Source: Ewingella americana ATCC 33852 (GTDB taxonomy: Bacteria; Pseudomonadota; Gammaproteobacteria; Enterobacterales; Enterobacteriaceae). Taken from it: DNA of 61,645 nucleotides. Position numbers and translations under genes: made by a program. Below the pieces are notes generated by a model. The model searched no databases and had not been told where the DNA came from. It saw nothing but the letters and a program-made list of their open reading frames with translations. The stretch is from contig NZ_JMPJ01000059.1 in the NCBI RefSeq assembly GCF_000735345.1, positions 1-61,645 on the forward strand, read 5' to 3'. Shown here piece after piece: positions 1-9,428 of this stretch. The stretch's first letter is position 1, and every line of letters begins with the position of its first letter.

Positions 1-27
1 GCTTTTTTTGTGTGAGCAGAATCTGAA

Positions 28-792
28 TCAGTTGGCTGAGTCGATGCTCTGCAGATCATCCTGAATCGCCGCGGCGTTCGGGTTATTCTGCGGGGTTAAC
101 TTGCCGCCGCTGGCCAAGAAGTCGTGACGCTGGAAGTAAGCTTCACGCACCATCAGGTAAGGGTCAGACGAGTTACGCAGGATAGGATCGGAGTCGAGCA
201 ATTCAGCACGAGTCTCAACGCCTTCAAGCACGAACTTACCAGCAGACATCCAGAAGGTCAGGTAGCTGAGCATCGGATAGAGGTAATCGACGGTGTCGCC
301 GCCCTCGTCACGCAGGGTGAAACTGCCGTAAGCCGGAAGTTGCACGTACGGGCCGTAGCCTACGCCATAGTGTGCCAAGGTAGTGCCGAAGCCGCGCTTC
401 TCTTCTTTCGCCAGTTTCGGGTTAGCCATTGACGCCACGTCAATCAGGCCGCCCATCCCCAGCAGGGTGTTGAGGAAGAAACGGTTAAAGTGGATCATCG
501 CACGGTAGGGGTCACCCTGTGCGAAGGCGTTGACCATGCTGGCAGGTTCGTCGAGGTTATCGAAGAAGTTAGTCATCCCGTTACGCGCTGGCACAGGCAC
601 ATAGTTTCTCCACGCCACAGCAACAGGACGAAGAACATAAGGGTCCATGATGTTGTAGTTGAAGTCGAACATTGTCCGGTTGAAACCTTCAAGCGGATCA
701 GAACGTCCCTGCGGTTGGCTGTCCGATGATGTACCGGCACAACCCACCAGCAGCGCGGTCGCAAACGCCAGCCCAGTCAGGCGTAAGTTCAT
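28..792 (-). CDS. mlaA: MlaA (VacJ) outer-membrane lipoprotein of phospholipid retrograde transport
   Basis: The protein has 254 residues and begins with a lipoprotein signal peptide whose lipobox LVGC places the acylated cysteine at residue 18. The body matches the MlaA/VacJ family, with the N-terminal stretch DPLEGFNRTMFDFN and a conserved GFGTTLAHYGVGYGPY block. MlaA is the donut-shaped outer-membrane component that removes misplaced phospholipids from the outer leaflet together with OmpF/OmpC and passes them to MlaC. It lies 32 bp downstream of ccmI in the same direction, so it may receive ccm transcription, although the two pathways are not functionally linked. In E. coli mlaA sits next to yfdC; here the ccm operon separates them. 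Family assignment is firm. Confidence 0.95.
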   Translation of the reverse strand: MNLRLTGLAFATALLVGCAGTSSDSQPQGRSDPLEGFNRTMFDFNYNIMDPYVLRPVAVAWRNYVPVPARNGMTNFFDNLDEPASMVNAFAQGDPYRAMIHFNRFFLNTLLGMGGLIDVASMANPKLAKEEKRGFGTTLAHYGVGYGPYVQLPAYGSFTLRDEGGDTVDYLYPMLSYLTFWMSAGKFVLEGVETRAELLDSDPILRNSSDPYLMVREAYFQRHDFLASGGKLTPQNNPNAAAIQDDLQSIDSAN

Positions 793-824
793 GGATATCT
801 CCCTATTTTTCTTCAGTTCCGCTA

Positions 825-2036
825 TCAGGGAACCTGCTGATTGATCTCAATGCTGACCTGTCCATTGCCGGAAAAATCAGTCAGCGGACTGTCGCCGTAC
901 CAGTCACCTGCGGCTGGCGTTGCCAGTCCGTTTTGTGAAATTCGAACGCGTACTTTTAACTGATGCAGCGAAGAAAGCAATCTTTCCGGCATCATGGCAT
1001 TGGAATCATCCATTGTCATGGCAAGCGGGAAGCGGCTTAGAGGCAGTTTCTTCACGGCAATCGGCACTGGGCTGCTACCATCGGTGACCGAGATAAATAC
1101 CGTGCCTTGCTGCGGAATACTCTTCGCGGCGTTGTCAGAAAGCGACACATTCACTGCCAGTTTGGCGGAGTTCTGCCCCGATTTAGCCTTTGCCTGCTCA
1201 ATGCTGGCGCGAACCATTTCAGTGCGTTTATCCCCGGCTGGCAGAATTTTCAACATTAACTCCCAAGCACCAATCGCCTGCGGGTAATGCCCCTGTTCAA
1301 ATTCATTGTAGGCCAGCAAACTCAGGACGCGAAGATTGCCCTGATTTTGTTCCAGCATACTGCGCAACAGTTTGCCGCCGCTAATGTTATCTTGCGGATC
1401 GCCGGAGCGAGTTAACACTTCCGCATATCCGAGCTTGATGTCCATATTGTTCGGCGAAAGCTGGTAAGCGTGAGCAAAAGCCTGGGTCGCGGTATTGGCA
1501 TTATCCAGCGCCATCCCCACGCGGCCGAGCATCATCCAGTCTTGCGCATTGTTCGGGTCGCGCTGCAATTCGGTACGCAGCCCTAAGCCGAGATCCTGCA
1601 CGTCATTAATGGTTAGCGCTGGCGAGTTGTCATCGGCGACGCGATGGCGTAAATCGGGCATGCGCTGCATGACGTTATTCCACGCGCTGACCTGAGTTAA
1701 TCCGCCGGAATAGAGGTAGAATCCCAGCGTGACCAGCACTAATAACAGTGCGCCCGGCACCAGCGTCCAGCGGCCAATTGGCTGCGCGGCGCGCTGCTGC
1801 TCTTCGGGAATATCACTCAGCAGGTTTTCCTGCAATTCGCGAATATGCTGCGGGCGCTCGTCAACCACGCCCTGCTCTTCGTCTTGCTCAAGTTCGCTCA
1901 GACGATGTTGGTAAAAGACTTTGTTCAACGCATCGCGCGACGTGTGTTCTGCCTTGTCGCGACGCATCACCGGCACCAAAAACAGTGCCAGCGCAATGAT
2001 AAGCATCACTACAATAGTCAGCCAAAAAATACTCAT
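825..2036 (-). CDS. ccmI: CcmI, TPR-containing apocytochrome c chaperone
   Basis: The protein has 403 residues with an N-terminal membrane segment (about 3-18), a cytoplasmic loop, a second membrane segment near residues 93-112, and a periplasmic part with TPR-like helices (for example the block around NNAQDWMMLGRVGMAL) and a C-terminal beta-rich region. CcmI holds the C-terminal helix of apocytochrome c and delivers it to the CcmF/CcmH haem ligation complex. In E. coli this domain is fused to CcmH; here it is a separate gene. Its start overlaps the end of ccmH by 4 bp (ATGA arrangement), implying translational coupling. Confidence 0.93.
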   Translation of the reverse strand: MSIFWLTIVVMLIIALALFLVPVMRRDKAEHTSRDALNKVFYQHRLSELEQDEEQGVVDERPQHIRELQENLLSDIPEEQQRAAQPIGRWTLVPGALLLVLVTLGFYLYSGGLTQVSAWNNVMQRMPDLRHRVADDNSPALTINDVQDLGLGLRTELQRDPNNAQDWMMLGRVGMALDNANTATQAFAHAYQLSPNNMDIKLGYAEVLTRSGDPQDNISGGKLLRSMLEQNQGNLRVLSLLAYNEFEQGHYPQAIGAWELMLKILPAGDKRTEMVRASIEQAKAKSGQNSAKLAVNVSLSDNAAKSIPQQGTVFISVTDGSSPVPIAVKKLPLSRFPLAMTMDDSNAMMPERLLSSLHQLKVRVRISQNGLATPAAGDWYGDSPLTDFSGNGQVSIEINQQVP

Positions 2037-2557
2037 GATCCTTTCCCGTCGCTCTCTGTCTTCGTGACATCAGTCAGTAACTGCGCCAGCCGCTGTTGTT
2101 CTTTTATTGAAAGCTCTGACGCTGACACGCCCTGTTTCACCGATGTATCTGACCCTGTCTGCCCATTCTGGCGACGCGCGCGCATGATAATCACCGACGC
2201 GCCAATCAGGACAAACAGCAAAGGACCAAGCCACAAAATAAGCGTGGAAGGCGTGACTGGCGGTTCATAAGTGACGAAGTTACCGTATCGCGCCACCATA
2301 TACTGCACAATCTGCTCGCGCGTTTGGCCTTGGTTAAGTAATTGATAAACCTTAGTGCGCATATCGGCAGCGATAATCGAATCCGAGGCCGCGATGCTGG
2401 TGTTCTGGCATTTCGGGCAGCGAAGTTGCTCGGTGATTTGCCGATACTGCTGCTCTTGCGCCTCTGACTTGAACTGGTAAGTGTCAATGGCGGCAAAGGC
2501 CGCCCAACTCAGGCTCAGGCCGAGGATCAGCGCACAAAGCGAAGTGACGGCTCTCAT
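2033..2557 (-). CDS. ccmH: CcmH, apocytochrome c thiol-disulfide reductase
   Basis: The protein has 174 residues: a cleavable-type signal segment (1-22), a periplasmic three-helix domain carrying the diagnostic redox motif LRCPKC (C47, C50), and a C-terminal transmembrane anchor near residues 104-124. It reduces the disulfide of the CXXCH motif of apocytochrome c before haem attachment, exchanging electrons with CcmG. It overlaps ccmG and ccmI by 4 bp each. Unlike E. coli CcmH, it lacks the C-terminal TPR half, which is supplied by the downstream gene ccmI. Confidence 0.95.
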   Translation of the reverse strand: MRAVTSLCALILGLSLSWAAFAAIDTYQFKSEAQEQQYRQITEQLRCPKCQNTSIAASDSIIAADMRTKVYQLLNQGQTREQIVQYMVARYGNFVTYEPPVTPSTLILWLGPLLFVLIGASVIIMRARRQNGQTGSDTSVKQGVSASELSIKEQQRLAQLLTDVTKTESDGKGS

Positions 2558-3105
2558 GCGTCACCGCCATATTTTTTGTACAGCGGTAGGACCTCATTTT
2601 GCCACACTTTAGCATTCATATCACCGGCATGGCGGTAGCGGATGATGCCCTGACCGTCGATCAAGAAGGTCTCTGGCGCGCCATACACGCCCAGATCCAA
2701 CCCCAGCATGCCGTCGCCGTCATACAGGCTCAGTGCATAAGGATTACCCAGCGTATTCAGCCAGTTAACCGCTTTCTGCCGGTCATCTTTATAGTTCAGC
2801 CCGACCACGCGGATGCCTTTGACCGCCAACGTATTGAGATATTCATGCTCGGCGCGGCAGGTCGGGCACCACGTCGCCCAGACATTAAGCAAAATCGGCT
2901 TGCCGTCGCGCAGCACCGACTGGTCGTAGGTTTTGCCCGGCTGCGACAGCGATTCCAGCTTAAATACCGGCACCGGTTTGCCGATCAGCGCCGACTCCAG
3001 CAGAGTCGGGTCATCGCCGTTGGCGTTACGGGTCAGCTGCACCATAAAGGCCGCGGCCAGCGCCAGAAACAGCACCAGTGGAATAAATAGCAGTTTGCGA
3101 TTCAT
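2554..3105 (-). CDS. ccmG: CcmG (DsbE), membrane-anchored thioredoxin-like reductant
   Basis: The protein has 183 residues with an N-terminal membrane anchor (about 5-24) and a periplasmic thioredoxin fold carrying WATWCPTC, with cysteines at 80 and 83, the same positions as in E. coli CcmG. A GAPETFLIDG block with the cis-proline-side active-site wall follows at about residue 142. It receives electrons from DsbD and keeps CcmH or apocytochrome c reduced. The ATGA overlap with ccmF and the 4-bp overlap with ccmH fit translational coupling in the ccm operon. The assignment is secure. Confidence 0.95.
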   Translation of the reverse strand: MNRKLLFIPLVLFLALAAAFMVQLTRNANGDDPTLLESALIGKPVPVFKLESLSQPGKTYDQSVLRDGKPILLNVWATWCPTCRAEHEYLNTLAVKGIRVVGLNYKDDRQKAVNWLNTLGNPYALSLYDGDGMLGLDLGVYGAPETFLIDGQGIIRYRHAGDMNAKVWQNEVLPLYKKYGGDA

Positions 3106-5075
3106 GCCTCTTCAGCCTCCGCTTTGCCCTGACGCTTGAGCTTTTTGCTCATGCGATAACGCGGATCGAGAATACAGAGCACGCCGCCAAAGGCCATAAA
3201 GATGCCGCCGAGCCAGATCCAGCGCACGAAAGGTTTGTAGTAGAGGCGCACGGCCCACGAGCCGTCGTCCATCTCTTCACCCAGCGCGGCATACAGGTCA
3301 CGCGCCAGATTCCCGTGAATTGCCGCTTCGGTCATCATGGTGTGCGCCACGCTGTAATAGCGTTTTTCAGCATGCAAGGTGGTGACAGGCTTGCCATTGC
3401 GGGTGACGTCGATATTGGCTTCGCCGCCGGAATAGTTGGAGCCTTGGATATCGCGCATGTCACGGAATACAAAGTGGTAATCGTGGATATCCACGCTGTC
3501 ACCCGCTTTCATTCGCACATCGCGCTCGACGCTGTAGTTCTGGCTAAAGGCGATACCAATCACCGTGACGGCAACGCCCAGATGCCCCAGCACCATGCCC
3601 CAGTGGCTGCGGGACAGGTGGGTCAGGCCGCGCCAGAAGGTGTGGCGATGGGTAGCGCGCTCGTGCAGTTCCATCAGCGTGAGGACAATTACCCACACTG
3701 ACATCAGCAGGCCGACCACCGTCATGCCGACGATTTTGTCCTGCAGCAGCCAAGGCAGCAGAATCGACAGCAGCAGCGTCACCACTAAGGCCACGCCGAG
3801 GCGACGCCACAGCTTGCTTGGCTCGTCGCGACGCCAGCGCACCAGTGGGCCGATGCCCAACAGCAGGGCCAGCGGAGCCATCAGCCAAGTAAACATGGTA
3901 TTAAAGAAGGGTTCGCCAATGGAGATACTGCCCATGCCGAGCTGTTTGTGGATCAACGGCAGCAGCGTGCCGAGCAGCACCACCAGCATGGCGGCCACCA
4001 GCAGCACGTTATTGCCTAACAGATAGCTTTCGCGCGAGTGCAGTTCGTGGCGGCTTGGCGCACGTACCGAGTTCCCTTTGATGGCGTAAAGCAGCAGCGA
4101 GCCGCCGATGATGATCACCAGATAGGCCAGAATAAACATGCCGCGCGCCGGGTCTGAGGCGAAGGAGTGAACCGACACCAGCACGCCCGAGCGCACTAGG
4201 AAAGTCCCCAGCAGGCAGAGTGAGAAACAGGTGATTGCCAGCAGCACGGTCCAAGCTTTGAAGGTACCGCGTTTTTCAGTCACCGCCAGCGAGTGGATAA
4301 GCGCGGTGCCTGCCAGCCAAGGCATAAACGAGGCGTTTTCTACCGGATCCCAGAACCACCAGCCGCCCCAACCTAATTCGTAATAAGCCCATGCCGAACC
4401 CAGTACGATGCCCATAGTCAGGAATACCCACGCAGCCGTCGTCCAAGGCCGCGACCAGCGCGCCCACGCGGTATCAAGACGGCCCGCCATCAGCGAGGCA
4501 ATGGCAAACGCAAAGGCCACGGAGAAGCCGACATACCCCATATACAGCAGCGGCGGGTGGAATATCAGCCCGATATCTTGCAGCACGGGGTTAAGGTCAC
4601 TGCCGTCCACCGGAAAGCCCGGCAAAGTACGAATAAACGGGTTAGACGTCAGCAGGATAAACACCAAGAATCCGGCGGTGATCATCCCCATCACGGCCAG
4701 CACGCGGGCTACCGCGTCTTGCGGCATGCGGCGGCTAAACAGCGCCACCGCCAGCGTCCAGCAGCTGAGCAGCAACACCCACAGCAGCAGCGAGCCTTCG
4801 TGCGCGCCCCACGTGGCCGCCATGCGGTAATAGAGCGGCAGGCGGGTATTGGAGTTATTCGCCACATAGGTGACGGTAAAGTCATTCACCACAAAGGCGT
4901 GAACCAGAATGATAAAGGCCAGCGTGATGGTGGCGAACATGCCGTAAGAGAGCGGGCGCGCCATCGCCATCATGCGGTTATCTTGCCGCGCCGCGCCCCA
5001 TTGCGGGTAAATACTCAGCAGTATCGCCAGACCTAAAGCCAGACAGAGGGAAAACGTTCCTATTTCCGGCATCAT
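3102..5075 (-). CDS. ccmF: CcmF, haem lyase core subunit
   Basis: This is a polytopic membrane protein of 657 residues (E. coli CcmF is about 647) with many membrane segments. It carries the haem-handling tryptophan-rich WWD motif [18 protein letters not shown] in a periplasmic loop, plus histidines in neighbouring loops. CcmF takes haem from holo-CcmE and ligates it to the CXXCH cysteines of apocytochrome c in complex with CcmH and CcmI. It overlaps ccmE and ccmG by 4 bp each, so translation is coupled. No interruptions are seen. Confidence 0.96.
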   Translation of the reverse strand: MMPEIGTFSLCLALGLAILLSIYPQWGAARQDNRMMAMARPLSYGMFATITLAFIILVHAFVVNDFTVTYVANNSNTRLPLYYRMAATWGAHEGSLLLWVLLLSCWTLAVALFSRRMPQDAVARVLAVMGMITAGFLVFILLTSNPFIRTLPGFPVDGSDLNPVLQDIGLIFHPPLLYMGYVGFSVAFAFAIASLMAGRLDTAWARWSRPWTTAAWVFLTMGIVLGSAWAYYELGWGGWWFWDPVENASFMPWLAGTALIHSLAVTEKRGTFKAWTVLLAITCFSLCLLGTFLVRSGVLVSVHSFASDPARGMFILAYLVIIIGGSLLLYAIKGNSVRAPSRHELHSRESYLLGNNVLLVAAMLVVLLGTLLPLIHKQLGMGSISIGEPFFNTMFTWLMAPLALLLGIGPLVRWRRDEPSKLWRRLGVALVVTLLLSILLPWLLQDKIVGMTVVGLLMSVWVIVLTLMELHERATHRHTFWRGLTHLSRSHWGMVLGHLGVAVTVIGIAFSQNYSVERDVRMKAGDSVDIHDYHFVFRDMRDIQGSNYSGGEANIDVTRNGKPVTTLHAEKRYYSVAHTMMTEAAIHGNLARDLYAALGEEMDDGSWAVRLYYKPFVRWIWLGGIFMAFGGVLCILDPRYRMSKKLKRQGKAEAEEA

Positions 5076-5566
5076 GAGCGAACACTTCCTTTATCGTTAC
5101 CCGCGTAGGCCGCAGCCGGGGCTTTTTTATCATCTTTCATTGCATCTTCCACTTCTGGCGGAACGTATTTCTCATCATGCTTCGCCAACACTTGTTGAGC
5201 ATTGACCACGTTACCGGCTTCCATCACACCCTGCGCCACGACGCCCTGCCCTTCGCGGAACAGGTCCGGCAGGATGCCGTTGTAGGTCACGCTAATCGCG
5301 CCACGGGCGTCATAAATTTTAAAACTGACCTGCAAACTCTTGGCATCGCGCTTCACCGAGCCAGGCATCACCATGCCGCCAATGCGCAGGCGCTGGCCGA
5401 CAAACGGCATCTCGTGGTTTTCACCTTTACCTTGCAGAATCTCGGTCGGTGTATAGAACAGGTCAATGTTGGATCTCAGGGCGTACATCACCAGAGAGAT
5501 GCTCAGGCCAAGGCCGACCAGCACCACCAGCGCCAGCGAAAGGCGCTTTTTACGACGTGGATTCAC
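5072..5566 (-). CDS. ccmE: CcmE, periplasmic haem chaperone
   Basis: The protein has 164 residues: a basic cytoplasmic tail, one membrane anchor (about 9-29) and an OB-fold periplasmic domain. The haem-binding motif [13 protein letters not shown] puts the covalent haem-binding histidine at residue 130 and the axial tyrosine at 134, the same numbering as in E. coli. It accepts haem from the CcmABCD complex and hands it to CcmF. The C-terminal tail is flexible and charged, as is usual for the family. Four-base overlaps with ccmD and ccmF place it inside the operon. Confidence 0.96.
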   Translation of the reverse strand: MNPRRKKRLSLALVVLVGLGLSISLVMYALRSNIDLFYTPTEILQGKGENHEMPFVGQRLRIGGMVMPGSVKRDAKSLQVSFKIYDARGAISVTYNGILPDLFREGQGVVAQGVMEAGNVVNAQQVLAKHDEKYVPPEVEDAMKDDKKAPAAAYAGNDKGSVRS

Positions 5567-5841
5567 AATAACTTCTCCCCGGACGCGTCCGGTTTCAACC
5601 GAGGTACAGCCGGCTTCGTCGCGGCTGGCGATTCATTAGTAGGGTTTCGTTTGGATTGCACAATGCGCTTTTCCCGCGCCTGACGACGGCGAACGTCAGC
5701 CAGAATTTGCCGACGCTGCACCATGGTGTGCGCCACTAAGGCAATCAGAGAAATCAGCGTGGCGGCGACAGAGAGCCAGACATAAAAGGCGTAGCCGCCC
5801 ATGTCGAAGAATGCCTGCCAGCTTGAGAATGCGGCGTTCAT
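5563..5841 (-). CDS. ccmD: CcmD, small membrane adaptor of the haem exporter
   Basis: The protein has 92 residues with one membrane helix (roughly 13-40), preceded by the typical [16 protein letters not shown] segment, and a strongly basic cytoplasmic tail with an RRRQAREKR block. CcmD stabilises the CcmABC-CcmE complex and helps release holo-CcmE. At 92 residues it is longer than the 65-75 typical of the family, because of a low-complexity Pro/Ala/Lys-rich C-terminus. Its ATG overlaps the ccmC stop by one base (TGATG) and its stop overlaps ccmE by 4 bp. Confidence 0.92.
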   Translation of the reverse strand: MNAAFSSWQAFFDMGGYAFYVWLSVAATLISLIALVAHTMVQRRQILADVRRRQAREKRIVQSKRNPTNESPAATKPAVPRLKPDASGEKLL

Positions 5842-6575
5842 CAGCGGCGCTCCTTATTAACCAATTCGGCCACCCACGGGCGAAGGCGCTCCTGAATAAG
5901 AATAAGGTTACGCAGGCGCATTAGCGTCAGCGTAATAAAGAAGAACAGATAGCCGAAGATGGCCCAGCGCAGCGGGTAACGCATGCTCGGGTCGATGGTT
6001 TGCTGCATGTTGGTCGAGCCTTGATGCAGAGTGTTCCACCACTCCACCGAGTAGTGAATGATAGGAATGTTGACCACGCCGACCAGCACCAAAATGCCCG
6101 CAGCTCGCCCGGCAAGGCGGCGATCTTCAAAGGAGTGGTATAAGGCAATAGCCCCCAGATAGAGGAACAGCAGCACCAGCTCGGAAGTCAGGCGCGCGTC
6201 CCACACCCACCAGGTTCCCCACATAGGTTTGCCCCAGGCGGAGCCGGTGACCAGCGCAATAAATGTGAAGACGGCCCCGACGGGTGCCATGGCGGCCATG
6301 GCTAAGTCAGACATTTTCATCTGCCACACCAGCCCGATAAAGGCTGCAATCGCCATCGCGCTGTAAATTCCCATCGACCAGATAGCCGCCGGGACGTGAA
6401 TGTACATGATGCGATAGCTGTTACCCTGCTGGTAATCAGGCGGCGCGTAGCCAAAGCCCCAGACCCAGCCAATTAGCAAACAGGCTAATCCCAGAATGCC
6501 GAGCCACGGAATAAACCGGCCGCAGACCGAGTAAAGACGCTCGGGTCGCGCAAGTTGATGTAACCATTTCCACAT
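5841..6575 (-). CDS. ccmC: CcmC, haem delivery protein to CcmE
   Basis: The protein has 244 residues and six membrane segments, with the WWD-domain motif WGTWWVWDARLTSELVLL that presents haem on the periplasmic side, plus flanking histidines in the YIHVPAA and IHYSVEWW loops. CcmC loads haem onto CcmE. The ATG at the 5' end is preceded by 276 bp of non-coding sequence after ccmB, which is unusual because the rest of the operon is overlapping. A promoter just upstream of ccmC is therefore possible. Confidence 0.95.
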   Translation of the reverse strand: MWKWLHQLARPERLYSVCGRFIPWLGILGLACLLIGWVWGFGYAPPDYQQGNSYRIMYIHVPAAIWSMGIYSAMAIAAFIGLVWQMKMSDLAMAAMAPVGAVFTFIALVTGSAWGKPMWGTWWVWDARLTSELVLLFLYLGAIALYHSFEDRRLAGRAAGILVLVGVVNIPIIHYSVEWWNTLHQGSTNMQQTIDPSMRYPLRWAIFGYLFFFITLTLMRLRNLILIQERLRPWVAELVNKERR

Positions 6576-6723
6576 TGTTATCGTTGCTCACTCTAAAAAG
6601 ACTTTCACTGGGGCGCGTGGACCGTTATTGGCCTATTGCGCGGTAAGAGATGGAACCGGTTTCTATCCGCACTTATTTATTCGCACTGAATACCCCTTCC
6701 CTATATTGTTCCCTATAGAGAAG

Positions 6724-6739
6724 TGTGATGTTAGTCAAA
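6724..6739. promoter_or_regulatory. CRP/FNR-like palindrome in the ccmB-ccmC gap
   Basis: The sequence TGTGA-N6-TCAAA matches the CRP consensus TGTGA-N6-TCACA at 9 of 10 defined positions. Read one base in, GTGAT-N4-GTCAA matches the FNR consensus TTGAT-N4-ATCAA at 8 of 10. On the minus strand it is followed toward ccmC by A/T-rich hexamers (TATAGG, AATATA near 6702-6717) that could serve as a -10 element. Anaerobic control of ccm genes by FNR-type regulators is known in E. coli. The site here is a pattern match only. Confidence 0.45.
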
Positions 6740-6851
6740 GGTTGCGCTTTTTCTGCCAATTTGTAACTACAGGTAAATTTAGCCAAATTGACCGAAATAA
6801 TATTGACCCTAAATAAGTCGAGTTCAGCAAGGCTGCTCGAAGTATGACCGG

Positions 6852-7511
6852 TCAGTGAACGCTAACTCGCAAAGCTGCCGCCGTAGCGAACGGCGCGAGT
6901 GTCGCACTTCCCGCCAGCATCGCGCCAAGAATTGCCAGATATCCGCCGAGCGGCATGCCCATAGAGGCGGCGTCGATGGCACCGGTGGCAAAAATCAGCA
7001 CCGGAATGTACAGCGGCAATACCAGCAAACTGAGCAGAACCCCGCCTTTACGCAGGCCCACGGTCAGCGCCACGCCAATCGCACCGATAAAACTCAGGGT
7101 CGGCGTCCCTAGCAAAATGGTCAGCGCTACGGCTTTCCACGTGTTGAAATCCAATGACAGCAGCAAGGCAATCACCGGAGACAAAATCAATAACGGCAGC
7201 CCGGTAACCACCCAGTGAGCACATACTTTGCCTAGAACCGTGAGTGCCAGCGGGGATGGTAACAATAGTAGCTGCTCTAGCGTGCCGTCGAGGAAGTCAT
7301 CACGGAACAGCCTCTCAAGAGACAGCAGCGAGGCGAGCAGCGCCGCGACCCAGACTATCCCCGGCGCGATGCGCGCCAGCAGTTGTGGTTCCGGTCCCAG
7401 TCCCAGCGGAAACAGGGTGATCACGATGATAAAGAACCACAGCGGGTTGATGATTTCCGCACTTTTGCGAAAAGCGATTTTCAGTTCGCGCCGCAGGACT
7501 TTAATAAACAT
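6852..7511 (-). CDS. ccmB: CcmB, membrane subunit of the haem exporter ABC complex
   Basis: The protein has 219 residues and six predicted membrane helices, with the family-typical N-terminus FIKVLRRELKIAFRKSAEIINPLWFF. CcmB pairs with the ATPase CcmA and, with CcmC and CcmD, releases holo-CcmE from CcmC. It starts 22 bp after ccmA. Downstream there is a 276-bp gap before ccmC, which begins with an imperfect hairpin (CGAG..CAGC / GCTGCTCG at 6819-6839) without a U-run. Confidence 0.94.
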   Translation of the reverse strand: MFIKVLRRELKIAFRKSAEIINPLWFFIIVITLFPLGLGPEPQLLARIAPGIVWVAALLASLLSLERLFRDDFLDGTLEQLLLLPSPLALTVLGKVCAHWVVTGLPLLILSPVIALLLSLDFNTWKAVALTILLGTPTLSFIGAIGVALTVGLRKGGVLLSLLVLPLYIPVLIFATGAIDAASMGMPLGGYLAILGAMLAGSATLAPFATAAALRVSVH

Positions 7512-7533
7512 TAGACCAACTTCCCTAATCGAG

Positions 7534-8160
7534 TCATAGCAGTTCTGCGCTAGTTAAACGGAGCTTACGCACGTCGCGGTTCACTCCCTGTAAGTCTTGG
7601 TGTGTAGTAAGCACTACCATACCGCCCCGCCCGGCATGCATTTCGAACAGTTCGATCAGTGTCGCCACGCCCTGCTTGTCGATAGCCGTCAGAGGCTCAT
7701 CAAGGATCCACAGCGGCGCGCGGGTCAGCCACAGCCGAGCTAAGGCAACGCGGCGCTGTTGCCCGGCAGACATCTGCGCCACGGTGACATCTTCATAGCC
7801 CAGCAGGCCGACATTCTCTAAGGCCTGATACAGGGCGTCGCTATCTACTTTGCCGTCAACCGACTGATAAAACGCCAGATTTTCATACGCAGTGAGTACT
7901 GACTTTATTCCCGGCTGATGGCCGAGAAACAGTAAATCCTGATGAAAGAGGTCACGCTGGCGGCGCGTATTTTCACCTTTCCAGCGCACTTCACCGGAGT
8001 CTGGCGAGGAGAGCCCGGCCAAAATCCTCAGCAGGCTGGTTTTACCGGCGCCGTTCTGGCCTTCAATTTGCACCATGTCACCGGGCTCGATGGTGAAACT
8101 TAGGTCGCTAAACAGGGTCCGCTCATCGCGCACGCAGCTCAGGTTAACGGCTTCAAACAT
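7534..8160 (-). CDS. ccmA: CcmA, ATPase subunit of the haem exporter ABC complex
   Basis: The protein has 208 residues. The Walker A motif GQNGAGKTS lies at 34-42, the ABC signature is MSAGQQRR, and the Walker B region is [12 protein letters not shown], followed by an H-loop TTHQD. It powers holo-CcmE release in the CcmABCD complex. It is the first gene of the ccm operon, so the main promoter should lie in the 182 bp between it and the divergent yfdC. Confidence 0.95.
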   Translation of the reverse strand: MFEAVNLSCVRDERTLFSDLSFTIEPGDMVQIEGQNGAGKTSLLRILAGLSSPDSGEVRWKGENTRRQRDLFHQDLLFLGHQPGIKSVLTAYENLAFYQSVDGKVDSDALYQALENVGLLGYEDVTVAQMSAGQQRRVALARLWLTRAPLWILDEPLTAIDKQGVATLIELFEMHAGRGGMVVLTTHQDLQGVNRDVRKLRLTSAELL

Positions 8161-8342
8161 CGGAATATCCCGTAAAATTCACAAGGGTACATCATATCAT
8201 AAGCATCCTATGCGTCGCAGCCAGAGGTTACAGTGGTTCCTGCCACTGCCAGTCTGTGTTGCAGCATAACCACCATCCCTCGCCTATGCTTAAAACGGTT
8301 TTATTTTTCCGCGACGCCTCGCAAAACTTCTGGGGAAACACC

Positions 8343-9263
8343 ATGAATCAAGCCACTAAAGAGCAGAATATAGAGAACGATGTCGACAGCGAGGAGCACG
8401 CGCAAGGCACTGAGATTGAAGTTGATGAAGAGAACCTGCCCTCGCGTGCGGCGGCGGTTCACGAGCAGATTCGCCAAGAGGGAGAGAAAGAGCTGGAGCG
8501 CGACGGACTGGCGCTGTTCTGGTCGGCGGTGGCCGCCGGACTGTCGATTAGTGCGTCCATGATGGCGAAAGGTATTTTGCACGCTCGCCTGCCGGAGTCG
8601 CCGGAGCGCTTTTTCATCGAGAATATTGGTTACACCGCGGGCTTCATTATTGTCATTATGGCCCGCCAGCAGCTGTTCACCGAGAACACCGTCACCGCCG
8701 TGCTGCCCGTGATGCATAAGCTGACGCTAAAAAACAGCGCCCTGCTGCTGCGCCTGTGGAGCTGGGTGCTCGGAGGCAACCTGATTGGCTGCGCCTGCGC
8801 CGCGCTGGCTTTCCATCTGGTACCGTTTTTCGACGCCGACACCGACGCGGCCTTTCGCAGCATCAGTCTGGAGATCATGAAGAAAGACCCGACGGCGATG
8901 TTTGTCAGCGGCATTATTTCCGGCTGGCTGATTGCCACCATGGTGTGGATGCTGCCCTCGGCGGGCGCGGCAAAAGTGTGGGTGATCATGCTGATGACCT
9001 ATCTGGTGGCCATCGCCGACCTGACGCACATTGTGGTCGGCTCGGTGGAAATCCTCTATCTGGTTTTTACCGGCGCAATCCCTTGGCACCAGTTCATCTG
9101 GCCCTTCGCCCTGCCGACCCTCACTGGGAATATCATCGGCGGCACCTTTATCTTCGCGCTCATCAGCCATGCACAAATCCGCAATGACATGAGCAACCAG
9201 AACAAGGCCAAGCAGCAAAAGAGAGCCAACAACAAGCAGGAAAACCAGCAGAAAGCGCAATAA
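8343..9263 (+). CDS. yfdC: YfdC-type formate/nitrite-transporter-family membrane protein
   Basis: The protein has 306 residues using the ATG at 8343, which is preceded by a TGGGGA ribosome site 8-9 bases upstream; longer in-frame starts lack one. An acidic, charged cytoplasmic N-terminus of about 60 residues precedes a six-helix FNT/aquaporin-like domain (LFWSAVAAGLSISASM, then a TAGFIIVIMARQQLFTEN block), and a basic, Gln/Lys/Asn-rich tail ends the protein. The family transports small monovalent anions, but the substrate of YfdC is not established. As in E. coli, it is followed by argW; the upstream neighbour differs (ccm instead of mlaA). Confidence 0.92.
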   Translation: MNQATKEQNIENDVDSEEHAQGTEIEVDEENLPSRAAAVHEQIRQEGEKELERDGLALFWSAVAAGLSISASMMAKGILHARLPESPERFFIENIGYTAGFIIVIMARQQLFTENTVTAVLPVMHKLTLKNSALLLRLWSWVLGGNLIGCACAALAFHLVPFFDADTDAAFRSISLEIMKKDPTAMFVSGIISGWLIATMVWMLPSAGAAKVWVIMLMTYLVAIADLTHIVVGSVEILYLVFTGAIPWHQFIWPFALPTLTGNIIGGTFIFALISHAQIRNDMSNQNKAKQQKRANNKQENQQKAQ

Positions 9264-9298
9264 CTGGCGACGAAACAACCAAACGACCGCCTAACGCC

Positions 9299-9326
9299 TT
9301 ATTATTGTGGCAAAAACGAGTATACT
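9299..9326 (+). promoter_or_regulatory. Promoter of argW, stringent-type
   Basis: A near-consensus -10 TATACT lies at 9321-9326, with a TTATTA -35 candidate at 9299-9304 (16-bp spacing). The -10 is followed directly by a G+C-rich discriminator (ACGCGGGCGC), the arrangement typical of stable-RNA promoters under ppGpp control. The tRNA begins about 28 bp downstream of the -10. Confidence 0.6.
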
Positions 9327-9353
9327 ACGCGGGCGCTTTCCCAAGCCGCCCGT

Positions 9354-9428
9354 GTCTCCTTAGTTAAACGGATATAACAAGCCCCTCCTAAGGGCTAGTT
9401 ACAGGTTCGATTCCTGTAGGGGACACCA
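9354..9428 (+). tRNA. argW: tRNA-Arg(CCT)
   Basis: A full cloverleaf can be drawn over 75 nt. The acceptor stem is GTCTCCT/AGGGGAC with encoded CCA, the anticodon stem is AGCCC/GGGCT, and the 7-base loop CTCCTAA carries anticodon CCT at 9387-9389. The T arm is CAGGTTCGATTCCTG-like. The sequence and its position after yfdC match E. coli argW, whose 3' end is a known prophage attachment site. It reads the rare AGG arginine codon. Confidence 0.97.

Noticed and set aside
1-27. T-run at the window start as an mlaA terminator
   Set aside because: It has the wrong polarity for mlaA and no stem is visible inside the window.
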